64,000 bases of DNA from Anaerolineaceae bacterium (GTDB lineage: Bacteria > Chloroflexota > Anaerolineae > Anaerolineales > Anaerolineaceae). Of the stretch, positions 8,718 through 16,608 are shown piece by piece (position 1 is the stretch's first letter; each line of letters opens with the position of its first letter). The translations under genes were made by a program, and so were the position numbers. The stretch covers positions 248,001-312,000 of the forward strand of contig JAENZI010000001.1 in the NCBI GenBank assembly GCA_016841365.1, read 5' to 3'. The notes beneath the pieces were generated by a model. That model saw only the letters and a program-made list of their open reading frames with translations, was not told the DNA's origin and did no database searches.

Positions 8718-10145
8718 TTAGTTAATTGGGCAGCCCGGGTTGTTTCCGATATTTGGACTGGCTGAAGTTTCCAGATAGATGCCCCATTTGTTGCCAGAAC
8801 ATTGATTGCCGGAAGCACTACCTTTGGCTGTGTCGAAAAAGAAAATGGCTGCTTCGAGGTTGTTGTTAAGGATATTGTTTTCGAGAATGCCTTCAGCCTG
8901 ACCTGTGATGATGATCCCGCTTAAGTTGTTCCCGTAGATATTGTTTGACCTGGCTTCTATGTAAGTGTTTTCAGCTGCGCGGATGCCAACCTCAACATTG
9001 TTGTATATGGTGTTGTTTTCAAGATAACCTTTTGCCTGTTCCTGTACACTGATTCCGTGGAGTTTGTTGTTGTAGATTTCATTGCTATTGGCGATGAGTA
9101 CAGCGTTTTCAAATGCAATAAAACCAGATTGTTCATTATCGCGGGCGATGTTATTTTCAGCCGTTAGCTGTGCGGATTGGTCAACCGCAAACCCGCCCAA
9201 GCCATTTTCAAATGACTCGTTTTGATTGGCGGTGACGCTGGAATTGTCGTATGCCTTAAATCCAAAATCCGTATTGCCTATTGCAGTGTTATCTTCAAAA
9301 AATACAGAAGCCTCATCCTGGATGGAAAATCCGGTGGCGGCATTTATTTCACTGGCACAACCACGTACTTCACCACTGGATTGTTCCCAAAATCCAAGTC
9401 CATAAGCATTATTACTTCTGAAGGTGCTGCTCTCAATTAGCGCATACGATTGATCTGTAATAGCAAGTCCGTTTAGTTGATTCAGGTTAAACCAGCAGTT
9501 TTTTATCACCCCGTCGCTGTTCCCCTGGATGAGAAGTCCATTCCCTCCAGTCTCTTCATCTTCATTGTGTACACCTTTGCTGAATCGGCAGGCGCGGATT
9601 TCGAAAATGCCATCTTCAATAATCACAACATTAGCTTCTTCAGTTCCCTGGTATTCAAAACTGATCCCTTGCAGATTTATATTGCCTGGCCCAGTGAAGA
9701 TGAGAACACCATCTGCATGTGCGCTGGTTACAATTGTCTCATTGCTGCCAGAACCTTCAATGGTGACCGATTTTGAGATGCGCAGTGTCTCAGTCAGGCT
9801 GTAGGTGCCAGCTCCAAGGATGATTGTTGCGCCTTCCTCTACGTTTGCGATGGCATCTTGAATGGTAGGAAAATCACCCGTGCCATCAGGCATCACACGT
9901 ACTGTTCTGGGCATTACTGTTGCTGTTGGCAAAGGTTGTGAGGTTGGTGTCGCAGGCAGGGGTGCTGCCTGGGTTGCCACGGGATCAGCGAAGGGTTGGT
10001 TCGCAGCAATTCTTGTTTGCTCAACGGCTAATGCAATAAGTGTTTCTTCTAAGCCAGAAATTGTATTTGATGAACCACATGCAGAGCAGACGAGAAGCAG
10101 AATTGCTAGAGCAGTGAGCAGGATGAAGTGTGATGACTTGAACAT
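8718..10145 (-). CDS. Exported right-handed parallel beta-helix (PbH1/NosD-like) protein
   Basis: A 475-residue protein with an N-terminal hydrophobic export signal ending in VCSACGSS. The Cys suggests a lipoprotein, although the lipobox is imperfect. A short Pro/Thr linker follows, then DGTGDFPTIQDAI, the typical first strand region of pectinesterase-like beta-helices. From about residue 150 to the end there are many 22-24-residue coils rich in N, S and G (for example N.I.GNN..GI, ENNI..N), i.e. parallel beta-helix repeats as in NosD or periplasmic copper-binding families. No catalytic residues can be assigned; a carbohydrate-binding or surface role is a guess. GGAGAT precedes the ATG with good spacing. 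Confidence 0.82.
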   Translation of the reverse strand: MFKSSHFILLTALAILLLVCSACGSSNTISGLEETLIALAVEQTRIAANQPFADPVATQAAPLPATPTSQPLPTATVMPRTVRVMPDGTGDFPTIQDAIANVEEGATIILGAGTYSLTETLRISKSVTIEGSGSNETIVTSAHADGVLIFTGPGNINLQGISFEYQGTEEANVVIIEDGIFEIRACRFSKGVHNEDEETGGNGLLIQGNSDGVIKNCWFNLNQLNGLAITDQSYALIESSTFRSNNAYGLGFWEQSSGEVRGCASEINAATGFSIQDEASVFFEDNTAIGNTDFGFKAYDNSSVTANQNESFENGLGGFAVDQSAQLTAENNIARDNEQSGFIAFENAVLIANSNEIYNNKLHGISVQEQAKGYLENNTIYNNVEVGIRAAENTYIEARSNNIYGNNLSGIIITGQAEGILENNILNNNLEAAIFFFDTAKGSASGNQCSGNKWGIYLETSASPNIGNNPGCPIN

Positions 10146-10267
10146 TAGGTATCTCCACAGTGAATTAAGGTAAATTATGAGTTAGATTAATCATAAGTTT
10201 AATTATACACTTGAAGGTGAGGTAAGGTTGAGGAAATTTCTCGTGATGGTGAGCAAATTGCGTGCAG

Positions 10268-10276
10268 TGATATAAT
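10268..10276 (+). promoter_or_regulatory. Extended -10 promoter of the dynamin-like gene
   Basis: TGATATAAT matches an extended -10 element (TGN-TATAAT), 18 bases before the gene's start codon. No good -35 box is visible, as expected for extended -10 promoters. AAGGAG (10283-10288) is the ribosome binding site. Confidence 0.55.
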
Positions 10277-10294
10277 CAGCCTAAGGAGTTAATT

Positions 10295-12031
10295 ATGAAA
10301 ATATTAAATGAAACTCAAGAACAGGTGCTTCAGCGCGAACGGAACTTTCTCAACGATCTGCGGGTTGACCTAGCAGCATACAATGCTTCAAAGGATGACT
10401 TGGAAACGCTGGGACGCTCTATTTCTCAGTTGGACGATCTCTTTTTATTGGTGATGGTGGGCGAGTTCAATGCCGGAAAGAGTGCTGTGATCAACGCTTT
10501 GCTGGGGCAAAAACTGCTCAAGGAAGGTGTCACGCCGACCACCAGTAAGATCAATATTTTACGGTTTGGCGAAACCACTTCACATCGACTGGTGGAGGAA
10601 AACCAAGAAGTGATTCTGCTGCCTGTGGATCTGCTTTCTGAGGTCAGCATCGTTGATACGCCCGGGACGAATGCCATTATCCGCCAGCACGAGGAACTGA
10701 CGCGCCACTTTGTGCCGAGGGCAGACCTGGTGCTGTTCATCACTTCCGTGGATCGACCGTTCACTGAGAGCGAACGCGAATTTATGGGGCAGATTCGCGA
10801 CTGGGGCAAGAAGGTCGTGATTGTTTTGAACAAGGTGGATTTGCTGCAGGATGATGACGAACAGGCGCAGGTGGAAACATTTGTGCGCGACAATGCGAGT
10901 GAACTGCTGGGGGTGACACCGGAGATCTTCACTGTGAGTGCGCGGATGGCATTGCGGGCAAAGACTGGCGAACCTGCCCTGTGGGAGCACAGCAATTTTG
11001 GTGTGCTGGAGGATTACATTAAGAATACACTGGATCAGATCAGCCAGGTGAGGCTTAAGTTTCTCAACCCGCTGGGTGTGGCTGGACATTTGGTCGATCG
11101 CTATTATCAAGCTGCCCAGGCGCAGCGTGATGTGCTGGATAAGGACATGGAACTGCTTGGCAATGTTTCTCATCAGCAGGAAGTGTATCAGAGCGATAAG
11201 CAGAAGGAATTTGATCTGCGCATGGCAGAAATTGACAACATCTTTTATGAGATGGAACAGCGCGGGGATGAATTTTTCGAGGAAAGATTCAGGCTGGCGC
11301 GGGTATTGGATCTGGTTAAAAAGGACCGGATGCAGGAAGATTTCACCCGTGAAGTGGTGGCGGATGTGCCTCAGCGTGTTGAAAATAAAGTGGATGAATT
11401 GATTGACTGGTTAGTGGAATCTGACCTGCGCCAGTGGAAGGCTGTGACTTCTTATGTGGGGGAACGCCGGCAAGCGCATAAGGACCATATCATCGGCGAC
11501 GCGTTGAATGAAAACTTTAATTATGACCGCAGTCGCCTGTTGGATGCCATCGGGCGTGAGGCAGACAATGTGGTCAAAAATTACGATAAGCACATTGCAA
11601 CAGAGCAGATTGCCTTTGACGCACAAAACGCCGTGGCAGCCTCCCTGGCTGTTGAGGTTGGCGCAGTCGGGTTGGGAACCCTGATCACTGCCCTGGCGAC
11701 GACCGCTGCGGCGGATGTAACCGGGATTGTGGCGGCCAGCCTGGTAGCTGTTTTGGGGTTCTTTATCATCCCCGCCAGCCGACGCAAAGCTAAGAAAGAT
11801 TTGCACGAACGCTTGGGAAACCTGAGAAAAAGTTTAGTTTCTACCCTGAGTGAGGAATTTGAAAAGGAGATGGGACGCAGCCTGAAGAATATCGATGAGG
11901 CGATTGAACCCTATTCCCGCTTTGTGCGGACGGAAACTGCCCGGTCTGAAGAGGCGCTTGAAGAATTGGGCGAAGCCAAGCGTGAAATTGAAGAGCTGCG
12001 GACAGAAATTAACTCGTGGCAGATAGAATAA
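10295..12031 (+). CDS. Dynamin-family large GTPase
   Basis: A 578-residue bacterial dynamin-like protein. G1 P-loop GEFNAGKS (about residues 54-61), G2 TPTTSK, G3 VDTPGT and G4 NKVD are all present, so GTP binding and hydrolysis are expected. A long helical middle region is followed by a hydrophobic hairpin (about 455-495, Ala/Val/Leu-rich) that would insert into the membrane, and a final coiled-coil segment. Such proteins remodel or protect membranes, for example under stress or phage attack. It is a single-gene unit; many bacterial dynamins occur in pairs, so a lone copy may act as a homo-oligomer. Confidence 0.87.
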   Translation: MKILNETQEQVLQRERNFLNDLRVDLAAYNASKDDLETLGRSISQLDDLFLLVMVGEFNAGKSAVINALLGQKLLKEGVTPTTSKINILRFGETTSHRLVEENQEVILLPVDLLSEVSIVDTPGTNAIIRQHEELTRHFVPRADLVLFITSVDRPFTESEREFMGQIRDWGKKVVIVLNKVDLLQDDDEQAQVETFVRDNASELLGVTPEIFTVSARMALRAKTGEPALWEHSNFGVLEDYIKNTLDQISQVRLKFLNPLGVAGHLVDRYYQAAQAQRDVLDKDMELLGNVSHQQEVYQSDKQKEFDLRMAEIDNIFYEMEQRGDEFFEERFRLARVLDLVKKDRMQEDFTREVVADVPQRVENKVDELIDWLVESDLRQWKAVTSYVGERRQAHKDHIIGDALNENFNYDRSRLLDAIGREADNVVKNYDKHIATEQIAFDAQNAVAASLAVEVGAVGLGTLITALATTAAADVTGIVAASLVAVLGFFIIPASRRKAKKDLHERLGNLRKSLVSTLSEEFEKEMGRSLKNIDEAIEPYSRFVRTETARSEEALEELGEAKREIEELRTEINSWQIE

Positions 12032-12111
12032 CTTCAGATGAGATTGTCGAAAGTCTGCAAGTGACTTAGAATTATATTCTAATGTAAAAATAATTTTACT
12101 CATTCAAAATT

Positions 12112-12120
12112 TGATATAAT
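12112..12120 (+). promoter_or_regulatory. Extended -10 promoter of the small membrane protein gene
   Basis: TGATATAAT is an extended -10 element 56 bases before the small gene's ATG. The -35 region is AT-rich without a clear box. Confidence 0.5.
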
Positions 12121-12176
12121 AGGAATGTCTGAGCTTTCTATCAGACCTTATCATTCATTAGTAGAAAGAGGATATT

Positions 12177-12347
12177 ATGAAACTCAATGCTCCCACCCAA
12201 TTAGTCTGGATCATCGCTCTGGTCCTGGGCGTGCTTGCCTTTATCGGCATGCTCGTCAGCATCCCATTTATTTCGGCAAATGCCTTCTGGGTACTTTTTG
12301 TAGGCTGGCTGCTGCTCGTGCTGGCAACACTCCTGAAGGGTCTATAG
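12177..12347 (+). CDS. 56-residue protein with two membrane helices
   Basis: A small gene starting MKLNAPTQLVWIIALVLGVL and ending LATLLKGL. It has two hydrophobic helices (about residues 8-30 and 36-52) joined by a short turn. AGAAAGAGG precedes the ATG with proper spacing, an extended -10 promoter lies upstream, and a strong intrinsic terminator follows 14 bases after the stop. This complete transcription-unit structure makes a real gene likely despite the short length. I do not recognise a named family. It may be a small membrane regulator or a structural peptide. Confidence 0.7.
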   Translation: MKLNAPTQLVWIIALVLGVLAFIGMLVSIPFISANAFWVLFVGWLLLVLATLLKGL

Positions 12348-12360
12348 ACCCAAAGACGAA

Positions 12361-12390
12361 AAAGGGCTGCCGATTTCGGCAGCCCTTTTT
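12361..12390 (+). terminator. Intrinsic terminator after the small membrane protein
   Basis: AAAGGGCTGCCGA and TCGGCAGCCCTTT form a GC-rich stem with a tiny loop, followed by TTTTT. This is a textbook intrinsic terminator and, with its A-rich left side, may also work on the other strand. Confidence 0.9.
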
Positions 12391-12643
12391 GTGTTTAATG
12401 TCTTATGCGATTTATTTTCAAATTTCATAGTAATTAGATTAAGTAACCCCTAATTATTAGTGACATGAAGGGTGTCTTCCGTTAGCTGTATTATCTTGGT
12501 TTGACTGGTTTGCATGGAATAATCCTTATGAATGATTGGGCTGAATCTAATAATTGTGTTTACACTTATCGTTATAATAACCAGTAATCTGTCAGTCGCA
12601 TGATGGAATTGGAAAAACCAATCAAATTCTTTAGGTGGTGGCG
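12391..12643. other. AT-rich intergenic stretch
   Basis: Apart from a small ATTGG-AAAAA-CCAAT hairpin near 12607-12621, no gene, promoter pair or repeat is recognised here. Confidence 0.4.
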
Positions 12644-12841
12644 ATGATAGAGAGCACATTTCTCGCTGTAATCCTGGCTAGCGGATTGACCTGCCCGGTC
12701 ACAACTGCAGGAATTTATATGATCAATAAATATGCGGCATGGAGACATACGAATGTTGATTTTCTGGGTTTTACCTCTGGTGGGTTCCATGAGTATGTAG
12801 TAATAACCAATCACCAATTGGATATCTCTGAGTATTATTGA
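12644..12841 (+). pseudogene. Probable N-terminal remnant of a ZIP-family metal transporter
   Basis: The frame starts MIESTFLAVILASGLTCPVT and continues TTAGIYMINKYAAWRHTNV, which resembles the first helix and following loop of ZIP-family transporters (a TTxGIYVIxxxExWxxxN-like segment). After about 40 residues the resemblance stops and the frame ends, whereas a full transporter has about 250 residues and eight helices. The remainder is gone. The frame's stop lies just before the radical SAM gene. A truncated, decaying gene is the simplest reading; an independent small membrane protein is possible. Confidence 0.4.
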
Positions 12842-12852
12842 AAGGTGATGTG

Positions 12853-13830
12853 ATGAGCAAACGTGTTTTTGGTCCAGTTCCGTCCCGGCGTTTAGGTCGG
12901 TCGTTGGGGATTGACCCTGTTCCTTTGAAGACCTGTAATTGGAATTGTGTCTATTGCCAGCTTGGCCGTACTCGTCCTTTGCGGACTGAGCGCCGCTATA
13001 ACTATCCCAATCTTGAGATTCTTTCTGAGGTAAAGGATGCTCTTGCCATGCATAAACCTGGAGAAATCGACTGGGTGACATTTGTGGGGTCTGGCGAGAC
13101 AACACTGCATGCCGGCATGGGTGAGATGATCAGGGGGGTAAAAGCGATGACGGATATCCCTGTGGCGGTTATAACGAACGGATCGCTTTTATATATGCCA
13201 GAAGTCCGGGAGGAACTGGCTGCAGCAGATGCAGTCTTACCCTCTTTAGATGCCGGTGATCCTGTGCTTTACAGGCGGATTAACCGCCCACATCCCTCGT
13301 TGACATTTGAGCGATTGACCGGCGGTTTGATCGCATTTCGTGAATTTTATCCCCATAAATTGTGGGTTGAAGTGATGCTGGTGCGCGGCTTAAATGACAC
13401 CCAAGAAGCATTAATCGATATTGCCAGTTGGCTGAGAAAGATTAGGCCGGATGAGGTGCACGTGGTTCAGCCCACACGGCCTGCGGCTGAAGCCTGGGTT
13501 CGGCCACCGCAAGAAGATGGCCTGCAGAGAGCGCATGAAATATTAGGCGAAGTTGCAAAAATAGTGATGCCAGCGGTGGGTAAATTTGAATTCAGCGCTG
13601 AAAATGATCTGGTTGAAGCGATTGTAGGGATCATCACGCGTCATCCGATGAAAGAAACGGAGTTAATAGAATCACTAACGGCGTGGTCGCCCAGTAATGT
13701 GCGTGAAACGCTTGAAGCGCTGGCTGAAAGCGGCAAGGCGCAAATTGTCGTGCGCGAAGGTGTACGGTTTTGGAGCGCTGCTGAGGCTTTTTACGACACG
13801 GGCAATCATCGGGGGGATAATTCTGGCTAG
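12853..13830 (+). CDS. Radical SAM protein of the COG0731 type
   Basis: A 325-residue protein. The N-terminal KRVFGPVPSRRLGRSLGID leads to CNWNCVYC, the CX3CX2C motif that binds the [4Fe-4S] cluster and S-adenosylmethionine. The TIM-barrel part continues to about residue 225 (FVGSGETTLH carries the GGE-like SAM contact). Residues about 240-320 look like a winged-helix domain (HPMKETELIESL). COG0731 groups proteins related to Tyw1; the reaction here is unknown. AAGGTGA places the start at the second Met (MSKRV), not five codons upstream. The next gene, mutL, follows after about 100 bases. Confidence 0.8.
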   Translation: MSKRVFGPVPSRRLGRSLGIDPVPLKTCNWNCVYCQLGRTRPLRTERRYNYPNLEILSEVKDALAMHKPGEIDWVTFVGSGETTLHAGMGEMIRGVKAMTDIPVAVITNGSLLYMPEVREELAAADAVLPSLDAGDPVLYRRINRPHPSLTFERLTGGLIAFREFYPHKLWVEVMLVRGLNDTQEALIDIASWLRKIRPDEVHVVQPTRPAAEAWVRPPQEDGLQRAHEILGEVAKIVMPAVGKFEFSAENDLVEAIVGIITRHPMKETELIESLTAWSPSNVRETLEALAESGKAQIVVREGVRFWSAAEAFYDTGNHRGDNSG

Positions 13831-13885
13831 AATTGAAGGAAGAATAGGGCAGTTTTTTCCTTAATGTCCTACATCATAAAATAAG

Positions 13886-13917
13886 CCCGATTGTATCGGG
13901 TGCGTGTGGGTTATAAT
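13886..13917 (+). promoter_or_regulatory. Small hairpin and -10 box before mutL
   Basis: CCCGAT-TGT-ATCGGG forms a small hairpin, and TATAAT at 13912-13917 lies 15 bases before the mutL start codon. TTGTAT (13891-13896) could be the -35 box with a 15-base spacer. AGCGGAGG follows as ribosome binding site. Confidence 0.4.
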
Positions 13918-13932
13918 TCAAGCGGAGGATTT

Positions 13933-15678
13933 ATGCCCATTCGTATTTTGCCTGACCATATTGCATCTCAAATTGCTGCCGGCGAGGTGATTGAACGCCC
14001 TGCGTCCGTCGTCAAAGAGCTGGTGGAGAACGCGCTGGACGCCCATGCGGGCGAGATATTGGTCGAGATTCGAGGCGCAGGCAAGCGGTTGATCGCAGTC
14101 ACGGATAACGGCGCAGGCGTGCCTAAAGATGAACTAGGGCTCGCTGTTTCGCGCCATGCGACCAGCAAGCTCGCCCGGGCAGAGGATTTGTTCAGCATCC
14201 AGACGCTTGGTTTCCGCGGTGAAGCCCTGGCTTCGATCGGTTCGGTTTCGCGCATGGCGGTTGAATCGCGCCCATCGGATGCCGAAACAGGGAGCCGGCT
14301 GCAGGTGGAAGGCGGCAAGCTTTCGGACCTGCAGGAGATCGGCATGCCCCAAGGGACACGCGTGGTGGTGCAGGATTTGTTTTACAACGTCCCTGCCCGG
14401 CTGAAGTTTCTCAAGACAGATGCAACCGAGCGCCGCCAGATCGAAGCGCTGGTGACGCGCTATGCCCTGGCTTACCCGGAGGTGCGCTGGGAGCTGATCG
14501 TGGATGAGAAGCCCTCACTGCAGACCAGCGGCAACGGTGACCGGCGGGAGGTGCTCGCCAGCCTGTACGGCGTGGATGTTGCCAAGCAGATGCTGGCGGT
14601 GGATTTCAGGGAAGGGGATTATCACATCCACGGGTTCATCAGCCCGATTTCGTTGACGCGCTCCAACCGGCGCGAGATCACGGTGTTTGTGAATGGCCGC
14701 TGGGTCAAAGATGCCTCCGTGGCGGCCGCGATCATCAGGGCGTATCACACGCTGTTGATGGTGGGGCGCTACCCGATCGTGGTGCTGTTTTTGGAGATGC
14801 CTTCGGAAGCGGTGGATGTCAATGTGCACCCTGCCAAAGCCGAGGTGCGCTTCAGGGAGGGAGACCTCGTCTTCACGCGCACGCAGCGTGCTGTCAGACG
14901 GGCGCTGCTGGCTTATTCTCCTGTGCCAGACCTGCGGCCAAGGCAGTTTTGGGGATCGCATAACGACACAGAATCAGGGGCGGTGGACCCAGCCTGGCAG
15001 ATGGCAGCGGAGATCAGGACGGACGCCGAAGCCGGACTGAACCCCGACCAGCCCCGCATCCAGATCCACACGGGCACAGACGAGCACGACCGTCTGCCCT
15101 TATTACGCCTGATCGGGCAGGTGGCAGCCACTTACCTGGTGGCAGAAGGCCCCGACGGGTTGTACCTGATCGACCAGCACGCCGCGCATGAGCGGGTGCT
15201 GTTCGAGCAGTTGATGGCTCAACAGGCACAGAAAAGCGTGCCCGCCCAATCGCTGCTGGAACCGGTCAACGTGGTGCTGCCGCCGGAAAAAGCCCGTGTG
15301 CTGGAGGAGCAGTTACCTGTGCTGGATAAACTGGGGTTCGATGTCGAACCCTTTGGCCCCAATACCTTCACCGTACGGGCGATCCCGGCGTTGATCGTGG
15401 GCGGCGACCCGGAGGCCGCGTTGAACGTGGTGGTGGAGGACTTCGAGGAGGACGAAACCCCGCTGGCAGCAGAAATTGAAGCAAAGCTCACCGCCCGCAT
15501 CTGCAAGCGCATGGCGGTCAAAGGCGGGCAGACCCTCTCATCGGAAGAGCAGCGTGCCCTGCTGCGAAACCTTGAAAACTGCCAGTCACCCCGCACTTGC
15601 CCCCACGGACGGCCGACGATGATTCACCTTTCGGCGGACCTGCTGGAAAGGCAGTTTGGGCGGCGGGGGGCGAGGTAG
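13933..15678 (+). CDS. mutL: DNA mismatch repair protein MutL (endonuclease type)
   Basis: A 581-residue MutL. The GHKL ATPase motifs are complete: ENALDAHA, DNGAGV, SRHATSKL and GFRGEALASI. The C-terminal half carries DQHAAHERVLFE, matching the DQHA(X)2E(X)4E metal-binding motif of nicking MutL proteins, plus the conserved CPHGRP near the end, so it should be a latent endonuclease rather than the methyl-directed type of E. coli. The start is set at the ATG after GGAGGATTT, removing 14 upstream codons of an in-frame extension. No mutS lies in the window. pfkB follows six bases after the stop. Confidence 0.95.
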   Translation: MPIRILPDHIASQIAAGEVIERPASVVKELVENALDAHAGEILVEIRGAGKRLIAVTDNGAGVPKDELGLAVSRHATSKLARAEDLFSIQTLGFRGEALASIGSVSRMAVESRPSDAETGSRLQVEGGKLSDLQEIGMPQGTRVVVQDLFYNVPARLKFLKTDATERRQIEALVTRYALAYPEVRWELIVDEKPSLQTSGNGDRREVLASLYGVDVAKQMLAVDFREGDYHIHGFISPISLTRSNRREITVFVNGRWVKDASVAAAIIRAYHTLLMVGRYPIVVLFLEMPSEAVDVNVHPAKAEVRFREGDLVFTRTQRAVRRALLAYSPVPDLRPRQFWGSHNDTESGAVDPAWQMAAEIRTDAEAGLNPDQPRIQIHTGTDEHDRLPLLRLIGQVAATYLVAEGPDGLYLIDQHAAHERVLFEQLMAQQAQKSVPAQSLLEPVNVVLPPEKARVLEEQLPVLDKLGFDVEPFGPNTFTVRAIPALIVGGDPEAALNVVVEDFEEDETPLAAEIEAKLTARICKRMAVKGGQTLSSEEQRALLRNLENCQSPRTCPHGRPTMIHLSADLLERQFGRRGAR

Positions 15679-15684
15679 GCGCAC

Positions 15685-16608
15685 ATGGCACGGGTGTTTG
15701 TGAGCGGGCTGATCAACCTTGAAACCACGCTGGCCATTGACGGGTTCCCGCTGGAATACTTCCCGGTGCGCTACCCGTTTTTTGGAATCGAGACAACGGT
15801 CTCAGGCGTGGGGCTGAACATTGCCAGCGCGCTGACCCGGCTTGGGAATAATGTGGATTTTGCCTCGCTGATCGGGGGAGATGATAACGGCTTGCTCGCC
15901 AGGCGGGAACTTAAACGCCTGGGCATTCACGACCGGCTGGTGCTGGATGAAACCACAGCCACAGCCCAATCGGTGATTGTGTATGACCGGGAGGGGCGGC
16001 GCCAAATCCATACCGACCTCAAGGAACTTCAAGACCAGCGGTACCCTGTGGCTGCAGCGGAAGGCGCCCTCCGCGAGTGTGACCTGGCGGTGATCTGCAA
16101 CATTAATTTTGCACGGCCATTATTACGCTTAGCGCAAGACGCCGGCAAACCGATCGCCACGGATGTGCACGCCCTGGCGGATTTTGACGACCCCTACAAC
16201 CAGGATTTCATGGCTGCCACACAGATCCTGTTCCTGAGCGATGAAGCCCTGCCGGTCAGCCCGGAGGAAGCAGCAAAAACACTGATGCGCCGCTTAGCTC
16301 CGCAGATCGTGGTGATCGGGATGGGACGTGAAGGGGCGCTGCTGGCGACGCGGCAGGACGGCAAAATCGAGCGGATGCCGGCGGTGCACACCCGACCGGT
16401 GGTCAACACCATCGGCGCAGGGGATGCCCTGTTTTCCGCGTTCATTGACCGCTACCTGCGCTATGGCAATCCGCAGCGGGCACTGCGTGAGGCGATGGTC
16501 TTTGCCTCCTATAAAATCGGGGAAAAGGGGGCCGCGTCCGGCTTTTTGACGGGGGAGGAACTGGATGCGTGGGTCAGGCGGATGGGGGAATCGGGGGAGA
16601 TCGTGTAA
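15685..16608 (+). CDS. PfkB/ribokinase-family carbohydrate kinase
   Basis: A 307-residue kinase of the ribokinase fold. GVGLNIASALTRLG near residue 42 is the first PfkB signature region and NTIGAGDALFSAFID near residue 240 carries the GAGD motif with the catalytic Asp and anion hole. The substrate (ribose, fructose, adenosine or another) cannot be decided from sequence. It is six bases behind mutL and likely cotranscribed. Its last 100 bases overlap the 3' end of the convergent gene on the other strand. Confidence 0.87.
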   Translation: MARVFVSGLINLETTLAIDGFPLEYFPVRYPFFGIETTVSGVGLNIASALTRLGNNVDFASLIGGDDNGLLARRELKRLGIHDRLVLDETTATAQSVIVYDREGRRQIHTDLKELQDQRYPVAAAEGALRECDLAVICNINFARPLLRLAQDAGKPIATDVHALADFDDPYNQDFMAATQILFLSDEALPVSPEEAAKTLMRRLAPQIVVIGMGREGALLATRQDGKIERMPAVHTRPVVNTIGAGDALFSAFIDRYLRYGNPQRALREAMVFASYKIGEKGAASGFLTGEELDAWVRRMGESGEIV

